From assembly GCF_002927275.1 (NCBI RefSeq), contig NZ_PRKW01000007.1, positions 124,001 to 188,000 of the forward strand: a stretch of 64,000 bases of DNA, read 5' to 3'. Below are positions 9,623 to 17,019 of this stretch, in pieces. Made by a program: the position numbers and the translations under genes. Below the pieces are notes generated by a model, which searched no databases, was not told where the DNA came from, and was given only the letters and a program-made list of their open reading frames with translations. Origin of the DNA: Arthrobacter pityocampae. Its GTDB lineage: Bacteria; Actinomycetota; Actinomycetes; Actinomycetales; Micrococcaceae. Positions within the stretch are counted from its first letter, which is position 1; each line of letters starts with the position of its first letter.

Positions 9623-10609
9623 ATGACAACTGATACAGAACAGCAGGATGCCTACCGCGAGGACATCCTGGGCCCGGACTACGAGGCCCGGACCCTGCCC
9701 CTGCGACCCGATGACGAGGGGGACGTCGTCGCGACGCTCGTGCGCCGCACCGTACCCGGCGGTTCGCGCCGAGCCGTCCTCTACGTGCACGGCTTCGTGG
9801 ACTACTTCTTCCAGACCCACCTCGCCGATGCCTGGCGGGCAGCCGGGTTCGACTTCTATGCCCTGGACCTGCGGAAGTACGGGCGGTCCGTCCGGGAGCA
9901 TCAGACCCCGAACTACGTCACGTCGCTGGAGGAGTACGACGAGGAGCTCGACGAGGCGGCCCGCATCATCCGCGAGGACGAGGGACACGACGTCCTCGTG
10001 GTCATGGGCCACTCGACGGGCGGACTGGTCACGTCCCTGTGGGCGCACCGCCGTCGCGGGCAGGGCATCGTGGACGCCCTCGTCCTCAACAGTCCCTGGT
10101 TCGACCTCAACGCGAGCTTGTTCCAGCGCACCCTGGGCACCGCGGCGGTCCACCGCCTCGGGACGCTCCGGCCGCGGGCCGTCGTCGGGAAACTCGGCTC
10201 CGCCTACGGCCGGTACCTGCACCGCGAGTCGGGCGGGGAGTGGGACTACGACCTCGTATGGAAGCCCCACTCCGGCTTCCCCGTCGTCGCCGGCTGGCTA
10301 CGTGCCATCCGCCGCGGGCACACGGAACTTAACCGTGGCCTCGCGATCGACTGCCCGGTGTTCGTCGCCTGCTCGGATGCCACATCGAATCCCGCGAAGG
10401 AGCCCGAGCGCATCTCGTCCACCGATGTGGTGCTCGACGTCGCGCACATCGCCGGGAGGGCGCCGAAGCTCGGCAGGCTCGTCACCATCGTGCGCATCGC
10501 GGGCGGCATCCACGACCTCGCGCTCTCGCCGGAGCCGGCCCGGTCGCGGTTCTTCGACGAGCTGGGGCGGTGGCAGGAGGCCTACGTGCCGGGTGCGGAT
10601 CGAGGCTGA
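9623..10609 (+). CDS. Alpha/beta hydrolase (lysophospholipase/monoacylglycerol lipase-like)
   Basis: The 328-residue product is a serine hydrolase with a YVHGFVDYFFQ oxyanion loop, the nucleophile elbow GHSTGG, and a C-terminal catalytic His in GGIHDLALS. The aspartate is likely in the TSNPAKEPERISSTDVV segment. The charged cap and lack of a signal peptide suggest a cytoplasmic esterase or lipase. The start at 9623 (MTTDTEQQ) is preceded by GAGGATCACG; an upstream extension to 9542 is Arg-rich and unlikely. The gene is divergent from the cpdB-like locus. Confidence 0.86.
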   Translation: MTTDTEQQDAYREDILGPDYEARTLPLRPDDEGDVVATLVRRTVPGGSRRAVLYVHGFVDYFFQTHLADAWRAAGFDFYALDLRKYGRSVREHQTPNYVTSLEEYDEELDEAARIIREDEGHDVLVVMGHSTGGLVTSLWAHRRRGQGIVDALVLNSPWFDLNASLFQRTLGTAAVHRLGTLRPRAVVGKLGSAYGRYLHRESGGEWDYDLVWKPHSGFPVVAGWLRAIRRGHTELNRGLAIDCPVFVACSDATSNPAKEPERISSTDVVLDVAHIAGRAPKLGRLVTIVRIAGGIHDLALSPEPARSRFFDELGRWQEAYVPGADRG

Positions 10610-10638
10610 CGGGTCGCCCGAGCCCTGTCCCGGGATGC

Positions 10639-10658
10639 CGCGCCGCCGGGACGGCGCG
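10639..10658. terminator. Weak hairpin between convergent genes
   Basis: A 7-bp CGCGCCG/CGGCGCG stem with a 6-base loop lies 30 bases past the hydrolase stop and 35 bases past the stop of the convergent reductase gene. Confidence 0.4.
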
Positions 10659-10692
10659 CTCTGCTTGACACGTGTCGCTGACGTTGAACGAT

Positions 10693-11256
10693 TCAGCCGT
10701 TCCCTGCCCCGACGTCGTAGGTCAGGACGGCGAACTGCCCCTGCTGCTCGACGGACCGCAGCGTCAGCCGGTCCGATTCGACCCGGAGGGGTAGCAGCGG
10801 TGCTCCCGTCGCGAGCGCGACGGGAGCGACGGCGATCCGGATCTCGTCGAGCAGACCCGCGGTGAGGAACTGGCCCGCGAGGTCGCCGCCGCCGACCACC
10901 CAGATGTCGCGCGGTCCCGCCGCCTCCCGCAGTTGCTCGAACACCGGCCGGACATCCCCTGACACGAGCCGCACGTCCGCTCCGTCCGGCACCGGCAGGT
11001 CCCTGCTCGTGAACACGAAGGTGGGGCGGTCGCCGTAGAGCGCGCTCCACCGGGTCGGCTCCTCCAGCAGCCGCTCGAAGGCCAGCACCCATTCGTACGT
11101 CGTCGAGCCTTCCACCAGCACGCCCACGGTGTCCAGGAAGCGCTCGTACTCCTCCGGGGGAGGGGGCTCGACGGCGAAGAGCCACTCCAGCGAGTTCTGC
11201 TCGTCGGCGAGAAAGCCGTTGAGGGTGGTGGCGGTGTAGAAGACGACGCGGGGCAT
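10693..11256 (-). CDS. Dihydrofolate reductase-like protein (RibD C-terminal domain)
   Basis: The 187-residue product has the RibD_C/DHFR fold: strand VVFYTATTLNGFLADE, the substrate segment STTYEW, the strand FVFTSRDL and the NADPH-binding loop WVVGGGDLAGQFL. The family includes YyaP/YwjB-type reductases of uncertain substrate; this is neither classical FolA nor the bifunctional RibD. The start at 11256 (MPRVVFYTATT) matches the family; the ATG five codons earlier is an alternative. Confidence 0.85.
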   Translation of the reverse strand: MPRVVFYTATTLNGFLADEQNSLEWLFAVEPPPPEEYERFLDTVGVLVEGSTTYEWVLAFERLLEEPTRWSALYGDRPTFVFTSRDLPVPDGADVRLVSGDVRPVFEQLREAAGPRDIWVVGGGDLAGQFLTAGLLDEIRIAVAPVALATGAPLLPLRVESDRLTLRSVEQQGQFAVLTYDVGAGNG

Positions 11257-11308
11257 GAGCCATTCCACCATGCGGTGCAGGGTCCGGTAAGGGGCCTCCG
11301 ACGTCCTG

Positions 11309-12226
11309 CTACTCCTGCGCCTCCACCTCGCTCACGAATCGCCGGACGAGGGCGTCGAACTCGTCCTCCCGCTCGATCTGGGGCATGTGCCCGCACTGCT
11401 CGAACAGGTGCACCTCGGCGTGCGGGAACACGGCCCGGGCGTGCTCGAGGTGCGCCGCCGGCAGGATGCGGTCCTCGTCGCCCCACACCAGGAGAGTGGG
11501 CTTGTGCTGTGCGGCGACCGTGCGGAGGAGTTCGGTCCGCCAGCGACGGCGGACTCCGCGGACGGTGCCGAGGTGCCGGGCGACGGCGAGCAGGACGTCG
11601 TCGTACACGGGATTCCGGCCCACCTCCTGCGCGTGGTCGAGCCGCTCCTCGGTGACGAACCGCTTGTCGTAGAACAGGGCGCGCTCCGTCCGGTAGGCGG
11701 CCTTGCGGGACTTGTCCTTCAGGAGGCGTCGGCCGAGTGGACGGATGGCGAGCAGGCGCAGCGCGATCGTCACCTCCTTGCCGAACCCGGCGCTGTTCAC
11801 GAGCACCAGGCTCCGCACACGCTGCGGCTCGAGCGCACTGATCTTCATGGCGACCGCACCGCCGAGCGAGTTGCCGACCACGTGCAGCGGCCGGTGCTCC
11901 CCGAGGACGTCGAGCGCGGCGATCACGAAGCGCGCCATGGAGTCCATCGAGTACCGGCCCGCCGTGCGTTCGGACAGGCCGAACCCGGGCAGGTCCACGC
12001 TGATCACCCGATGGTCCGGGGCCAGGCGTCCGTAGAGCCCCTCCCAGTCCTCGAGGCTCCGACCGATCCCGTGCAGCAACAGGACGGGCGGTTTTTCCCG
12101 GGCACCGGCGTCGCGGTAGCGGACGCGGACGCCGTCGACCCGCAGGTGACCGTCGTCGTGCCCTGGTGTCGAGGTGCCCGGGCCCGACGCGCCTGATGCC
12201 GAGGTGCCGTGCTGGACGCCACTCAC
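11309..12226 (-). CDS. Alpha/beta hydrolase, third gene of the flavin-monooxygenase operon
   Basis: The 305-residue product is a classical alpha/beta hydrolase: LLLHGIGRS oxyanion loop, VVGNSLGGAVAM nucleophile elbow, acid in WGDEDRILPA and catalytic His in EQCGHMPQIE. The GTG start overlaps the preceding SDR stop by 4 bases (12223-12226), showing translational coupling. In mycobacteria a comparable FMO/SDR/lipase set is grouped under a VirS-type regulator, so it may hydrolyse an ester made by the upstream monooxygenase. That link is inference. Confidence 0.88.
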   Translation of the reverse strand: MSGVQHGTSASGASGPGTSTPGHDDGHLRVDGVRVRYRDAGAREKPPVLLLHGIGRSLEDWEGLYGRLAPDHRVISVDLPGFGLSERTAGRYSMDSMARFVIAALDVLGEHRPLHVVGNSLGGAVAMKISALEPQRVRSLVLVNSAGFGKEVTIALRLLAIRPLGRRLLKDKSRKAAYRTERALFYDKRFVTEERLDHAQEVGRNPVYDDVLLAVARHLGTVRGVRRRWRTELLRTVAAQHKPTLLVWGDEDRILPAAHLEHARAVFPHAEVHLFEQCGHMPQIEREDEFDALVRRFVSEVEAQE

Positions 12227-13074
12227 CGGCGTACCTTGCCGGCGAGGCGGCCGACGCTCTTGGCTCCGCGCTCGAGGGTGCCGAAGGACATGGGTACCAC
12301 CCGGGCGACGACGTCGGGCAGCTTCGCGCTGAGGCCGATCAGCAGGCGTGCCCTGCGGGCCTTGACCGCCTCGAGCATCAGTTCGGCCGCGCGGTCCGCG
12401 GGGAAGGTGAGGAGTTTGTCGAAGCTCTCCTGCGCATGCTTCACCTCGCCGTTGCTGAGATTTCCACCGATCCGCGCGTTGAGGGCGATGTTCGTCCGGA
12501 TGCCGCCCGGGTGCACGGTAGTGGTACCGATCCCGCGGGGCAGCAGCTCACTGCGGAGGGCTTCCGTGAACCCGCGCAACGCGAACTTGCTGGAGGAATA
12601 GGCGGTCTGGCCCTTCGGTCCCACCAGGCCGAAGACACTCGAGACGTTCAGAATGTGCCCGCCGGGCGGGATCCGCGGCAGCAGCCGGTGCGTGAGCAGC
12701 ACGGGTGCGGTGAAGTTGATGGCCATGACCCAGTCGAAGTCGTCCATGCTGATCTGGTCGAAGCGGCCGGCGAGTGCTACACCGGCATTGTTCACGAGCA
12801 GGTCCACGCGGTCGGTCGCGGCGAGGAGGTCGGTCGCGAGGCGGTCGACGGCGTCGCGGTCGGCGAGGTCCGTGGTGAACGTCGTGACGCTGCTGCCCGG
12901 GTAGGTGGAGCGGAGGGAGGCGGCGACGGCGTCGAGCCGCGCGGTGTCGCGGTCCACGAGCAGCAGGGTGCTGCCACGCTCGGCGAGGCCGCGGGCGAGG
13001 TGCTCGCCCATGCCGTTGGCGGCACCGGTGACGACGGCGGTCGCCCCGGCGAACTGGAAGGGTCGGATGCTCAT
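12223..13074 (-). CDS. Short-chain dehydrogenase/reductase
   Basis: The 283-residue product has the classical SDR motifs: cofactor loop TGAANGMGEHL, NNAGVAL, catalytic Ser in NVSSVFGL and YSSSK. The D in LLLVDRD after strand two suggests NAD(H). A C-terminal extension of about 40 residues after the core resembles SDRs found with mymA. It overlaps the upstream flavin monooxygenase by 4 bases (13071-13074) and the downstream hydrolase by 4 bases. It likely oxidises an alcohol or reduces a carbonyl in the same pathway. Confidence 0.88.
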   Translation of the reverse strand: MSIRPFQFAGATAVVTGAANGMGEHLARGLAERGSTLLLVDRDTARLDAVAASLRSTYPGSSVTTFTTDLADRDAVDRLATDLLAATDRVDLLVNNAGVALAGRFDQISMDDFDWVMAINFTAPVLLTHRLLPRIPPGGHILNVSSVFGLVGPKGQTAYSSSKFALRGFTEALRSELLPRGIGTTTVHPGGIRTNIALNARIGGNLSNGEVKHAQESFDKLLTFPADRAAELMLEAVKARRARLLIGLSAKLPDVVARVVPMSFGTLERGAKSVGRLAGKVRR

Positions 13075-14588
13075 GCGTGGATCTCCTGGAGGTCGGGGGC
13101 CGGTGCGGCCGGTGGGGTGGGGGCGTCGAAGACCATGTTCTTCGCCAGGTTGCCGTGCAGCGCGGTGGGGGCATCGAGCAGGTAGTTCTGCCGCATCGTC
13201 CACGGCTGCCGGTCGCCCTGCTTGGGGAACGCCGAGACGGCGCGCTGCACGTAGCCGGAGGTGAGATCGAGGATGGGGCGGGCCTTCATGGGGCCGTCGA
13301 CGGCGGGCGCGGCCGAGCGGTGGCCGTGACGGTCCATGTACCGGATGAGGCGGCACACGTACCGGGAGCTGAGATCCGCCCGCAGCGTCCACGACGCGTT
13401 CGTGTAGCCGACGCAGAGGGCGAGGTTCGGGACGCCGCTGACCATCAGGCCCCGGTACACCCACGAGTCGCCGAGGTTCACGGGGGCGCCGTCGACGGTG
13501 AACGTCGCGCCGCCCAGCGGCAGCATCGACAGCCCGGTGGCGGTGACGACGACGTCGGCCTCGAGTTCCTGCCCGGACGCCAGGCGGATCCCGTGCGGCG
13601 TGAACGTGTCGATGGTGTCCGTGACCACGGACGCCGCGCCCTGCTTCATCGCCTTGAACAGGTCCGCGCTGGGCGCCACGCACAGGCGCTGGTCCCACGG
13701 GTTGTAGGCGGGCGTGAAGTGTTCGGCGACCGCCGTCTCGTCACCGAGGATCCGCGCGGTCTGGGTGCGGATGAGTTTCTTGGCGATCTCCGGGCGGCGG
13801 CGGCACAGCTGGTAGAACGCCTGCGTGAACAGCACGTTCTTCGCCCGGGCCACGTGGTGGGCGATCCCGGCGGGCAGGTGGCGGCGGGCGGCGTCGGAGA
13901 ACTTGTCGCGGCTCGGCACGGCCGTGATGTAGGTGGGGGAGCGCTGCAGCATCGTCACGTGCGCGGCCTCCTTCGCCATGGAGGGCACCAGGGTGACGGC
14001 GGTGGCGCCGCTGCCGATCACGACGACGCGTTTGCCCGTGTAGTCGAGGTCCTCCGGCCAGAACTGGGGCCGCACGATCTCGCCCCCGAAGGATTCGAGG
14101 CCGGGGAAGGTGGGCTCGTACCCGCGGTCGTAGTTGTAGTAGCCGCTGCACAGGTAGAGGAACCCGCACGTGAGCCGCCGGCGCGCCGTCGCGCCGTCGT
14201 CGTCCGTGATGTCCAGTTCCAGGGTCCACCGGGCGTCCTCCGAGGACCAGGCGGCGCTGATGAGCTTCGTGGAGAAGCGGATGCTGTCCCGGATGCGGGG
14301 CTCCTCCGCGGTGTCGCGGATGTACTGCAGGATGGACGAGCCGTCCGCGATCGCCTTGGCCTCGGTCCAGGGGCGGAACGGGTAACCGAGCGTGAACATG
14401 TCGCTGTCGGACCGTACTCCCGGGTAGCGGAAGAGGTCCCATGTGCCGCCGACGGCACCACGGGCCTCGAGGACGGCGAAGCTCTTGTCCTTCAACTCCG
14501 TGGCGACCCGGTAGGCGGCGCCGATGCCGGAGAGGCCGGCGCCCACGATGACGACGTCGAGATGTTCGGTGGTGTCCATGCTTCCCAT
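13071..14588 (-). CDS. Flavin-containing monooxygenase, Baeyer-Villiger/MymA-like
   Basis: The 505-residue product has an N-terminal FAD Rossmann motif (VVIVGAGLSGIGAA), the GGTWD...YPGVRSD segment typical of Baeyer-Villiger-like enzymes, and an NADPH motif (VVVIGSGATAV). The Baeyer-Villiger fingerprint FxGxxxHxxxWP is present as FGG...R173...WP, with arginine in the histidine position. The reaction is probably NADPH- and O2-dependent conversion of a ketone or aldehyde to an ester. It is the first gene of a three-gene overlapping operon, divergent from an AraC regulator. The start is either 14588 or the ATG three codons later. Confidence 0.87.
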   Translation of the reverse strand: MGSMDTTEHLDVVIVGAGLSGIGAAYRVATELKDKSFAVLEARGAVGGTWDLFRYPGVRSDSDMFTLGYPFRPWTEAKAIADGSSILQYIRDTAEEPRIRDSIRFSTKLISAAWSSEDARWTLELDITDDDGATARRRLTCGFLYLCSGYYNYDRGYEPTFPGLESFGGEIVRPQFWPEDLDYTGKRVVVIGSGATAVTLVPSMAKEAAHVTMLQRSPTYITAVPSRDKFSDAARRHLPAGIAHHVARAKNVLFTQAFYQLCRRRPEIAKKLIRTQTARILGDETAVAEHFTPAYNPWDQRLCVAPSADLFKAMKQGAASVVTDTIDTFTPHGIRLASGQELEADVVVTATGLSMLPLGGATFTVDGAPVNLGDSWVYRGLMVSGVPNLALCVGYTNASWTLRADLSSRYVCRLIRYMDRHGHRSAAPAVDGPMKARPILDLTSGYVQRAVSAFPKQGDRQPWTMRQNYLLDAPTALHGNLAKNMVFDAPTPPAAPAPDLQEIHA

Positions 14589-14649
14589 TCTTCACGCCGA
14601 CCGCTCAGCTGACTTGACTTGGTGCGACAGCTATTTACCCTTGAACGAC

Positions 14650-15810
14650 ATGGGCTCTGTCATCCGATCCGCGGGCATGCGCGGCTTCCGCGACGTCGTC
14701 GAGCAGTTCGGGGGCGACCCGGCGGCGCTGGCAGCGCAGTACCGCATGCCGCTGGAGGCGATCGACAGCGACGACGTCCTCGTCTCGGACATCGCCATGG
14801 CGAAGCTGCTCGAAGGAGCCGCCCGCGACCTCCCGTGCCCGGATCTCGGCCTGCGCATCTCGGAGTACCAGGACATCGGCATCCTCGGGCCCCTCGCGGT
14901 GGCCATCCAGAACTCCCCGACCGTCGGCGCCGCCCTGGAGTGTGCCTCCCAGTTCCTGTTCCTCCACAGCCCGGTGCTGAGGTTCACCATCGTCGCGGAC
15001 CCGGAGGGGCGACCCGGCGACGTCGGGCTCTGCTACGGATCCGCCGAGGGCGTGCTGCCGCGGCAGGCCGTCGACGCCATCCTCGCGTTCTCGCACCGCA
15101 TGATCCGGTTCCTGGTGGACGGGCCCTACAGCCTCCACTCGGTCCATCTCTCGCACCTGCCGAAGGCGCCCGCCGCCCGGTACACGGAGTTCTTCGGGGC
15201 CGAGGTGCGGTTCGGCCAGGCCGCGTCCTTGCTGCGCGTGCCGAGGAGCCTGCTCGACCGTCCGCTCGCCGACGTGGACGGTACGCTGCGCGAGATCGCC
15301 CTGGAGTACCTGCACAGCCACTTCCCCGAGCCGGGGCGGGTGGTCGCGCCGCAGGTCCGCACCACGATCGACCGCATGCTGGGCACTTCGCCGCCGCGCA
15401 TCGACTCCGCCGCGCGGCTCCTCGGCATGCATGCGCGGACACTCCAGCGCAGGCTCGCAGCGGAGGGCACGTCCTTCGGATCCCTGCTCGACGACGCCCG
15501 CCGTGACGCGGCGCTGCGGCTGCTCACCCGCACCGATCTGCCGCTGCAGCAGGTCGCCGGGTTGGTGGGGCTGTCCGAACAGTCCGCGCTCACGCGCTGT
15601 GTCCGCCGGTGGTGCGGGACGACGCCGCGGGCGGTGCGCGCGGGCAGCGGGCGCCCGGCGGTGGGTCCCGGGTCCCCCGACGCGAGGCGGGGAGGGTTCG
15701 CCGGCACCGTCGGGGAAGACGCCCCCGGCACCGGGCCGGGCCCCGCCTACACTGGCAGGCAGGAGTCGGGGACGGGAAGGGGGAGCGGTGGCCGGGATCA
15801 CCAGCGCTGA
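14650..15810 (+). CDS. AraC-family regulator, VirS/OruR-like
   Basis: The 386-residue product has an N-terminal arabinose-binding-like domain of the OruR/VirS type (GFRDVVEQFGGDPAALA, then LLEGAARDLPCPDLGLR) and a C-terminal AraC helix-turn-helix pair (AARLLGMHARTLQRRLAAEGTSF, then QVAGLVGLSEQSALTRC). About 55 residues of low-complexity tail follow and overlap the next gene by 23 bases. It is divergent from the FMO operon with a 61-base gap, so it most likely controls that operon. The start at 14650 (MGSVIRSAGMRG) fits the domain edge; no strong ribosome site is seen. Confidence 0.86.
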   Translation: MGSVIRSAGMRGFRDVVEQFGGDPAALAAQYRMPLEAIDSDDVLVSDIAMAKLLEGAARDLPCPDLGLRISEYQDIGILGPLAVAIQNSPTVGAALECASQFLFLHSPVLRFTIVADPEGRPGDVGLCYGSAEGVLPRQAVDAILAFSHRMIRFLVDGPYSLHSVHLSHLPKAPAARYTEFFGAEVRFGQAASLLRVPRSLLDRPLADVDGTLREIALEYLHSHFPEPGRVVAPQVRTTIDRMLGTSPPRIDSAARLLGMHARTLQRRLAAEGTSFGSLLDDARRDAALRLLTRTDLPLQQVAGLVGLSEQSALTRCVRRWCGTTPRAVRAGSGRPAVGPGSPDARRGGFAGTVGEDAPGTGPGPAYTGRQESGTGRGSGGRDHQR

Positions 15811-16768
15811 TGTGGCCCGTGAGAGCGGCGTCTCCCGGACGACCGTCAGTTACGTCCTGACCGGACGCGAGGGCGTCACCATCTCCGAGGAGACCCGGCG
15901 CCGGGTGCGGGAGACCGCAGTGCGGCTCGGCTACGCGCCGTCGGCCGCTGCCCGTGCCCTGCGCACCGGCCGCAGCGACCTGGTGCTGTGCATCCTGCCC
16001 GACTGGCCCGTGGGACCCGTGATGGAGACGCTGCTGGACGAACTCGCCGACGAACTGTCCGGCCGTGGACTGTCCGTCCTCGTGCATCACGGGCGGCGGA
16101 CCCGCCCGCTCGCCGACCTCTGGCGTGCCGTGACGCCGCGTGCGGTGATCGGCTTCGCCCCCTTCGCCGACGAGGACCTCCTCATGATGCGGCAGGCCGG
16201 TATCCAGGTGCTCGGGACCCTCGGTGAGGACCATCGACCGGACGAGGACGGACCGTCGGAGACCCAGCTCGCGATCGGTGACCTGCAGGCCCGGCACCTC
16301 GCCGCAGGCGGTGCCCGACGCCTCGGGTACGCGTGGCCCACGGACCGCCGGCTCGAGGACTTCGCGCGGGACCGCCTCCTCGGGGTGCAGCGTGCCTGCG
16401 TGGATCTCGGCTTGTCGGAGCCCGTCGTGCATCCGGTCGCGCTGGATGTCCCGGCCGCGACCGCCGTCCGCGGCTGGCGGGACCAGGGCGTCACCGGCGT
16501 CACCGCCTACAACGACGACGTCGCGCTCGCCGTCCTCGCCGGTCTGCGGGCCGAAGAACTGTCCTGCCCCGGCGATATCAGGGTGGTGGGGGTCGACGAC
16601 GTCCCCGCGGCGGCGCTGGCGGCGCCTGCGCTCACGACGGTCGCGCAGTCCATCGAGGTGCAGGCCCGGTATCTTGCGGCCCTCGTCCTGGCGGATCTCG
16701 ACGGGTCGGAGGAGAAGCCGTCGCCTCCCGGTCCCGGGCTGCGGCTGGTGGAGCGGGAGTCGGGATAG
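15788..16768 (+). CDS. LacI-family transcriptional regulator
   Basis: The 326-residue product opens with the LacI helix-turn-helix (ITSADVARESGVSRTTVSYVLTG) and continues into a periplasmic-binding-protein-like effector domain (DLVLCILPDWP ... VVGVDDVPAA). The GTG start at 15788 sits right after a GGGAAGGGGGAGC ribosome site and inside the end of the AraC gene. Its target is uncertain: a palindrome of LacI size lies upstream of the nearby beta-helix gene (18955-18974). The two genes are convergent neighbours. Confidence 0.86.
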   Translation: MAGITSADVARESGVSRTTVSYVLTGREGVTISEETRRRVRETAVRLGYAPSAAARALRTGRSDLVLCILPDWPVGPVMETLLDELADELSGRGLSVLVHHGRRTRPLADLWRAVTPRAVIGFAPFADEDLLMMRQAGIQVLGTLGEDHRPDEDGPSETQLAIGDLQARHLAAGGARRLGYAWPTDRRLEDFARDRLLGVQRACVDLGLSEPVVHPVALDVPAATAVRGWRDQGVTGVTAYNDDVALAVLAGLRAEELSCPGDIRVVGVDDVPAAALAAPALTTVAQSIEVQARYLAALVLADLDGSEEKPSPPGPGLRLVERESG

Positions 16769-16950
16769 CTGCATTCCCTGGCAGGCCGATCGATGCTCAA
16801 CCGAGTGCGGCTGCACCCAGGTCGGCAACGCGACGCAGGTGCACTGCCGGACAGGCGTCGGGCGCGGCCGTGTCGGCGAACCCGATGCGGGTGCCCCGGC
16901 GAGGCGGGCGTCGGGCGCAAGCGATCGCCGATCCCGGTGTCCGGACGCGC

Positions 16951-16980
16951 GAAGGGCCGGAGCTCTCGCCCCGACCCTTC
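16951..16980. terminator. Hairpin between convergent LacI and beta-helix genes
   Basis: GAAGGGCCGG (16951-16960) pairs with CCGACCCTTC (16971-16980) with one mismatch and a 10-base loop. It lies 39 bases before the beta-helix stop on the minus strand. Nothing else is seen in the 250-base gap. Confidence 0.55.
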
Positions 16981-17019
16981 CCGTCCCTGCTGGTCTACTG
17001 CGCGTTCCCTGCCGGTCCG

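Noticed and set aside
13077-14612. 511-residue plus-strand frame opposite the flavin monooxygenase
   Set aside because: Shadow frame with no family features; the minus strand has FAD and NADPH motifs.
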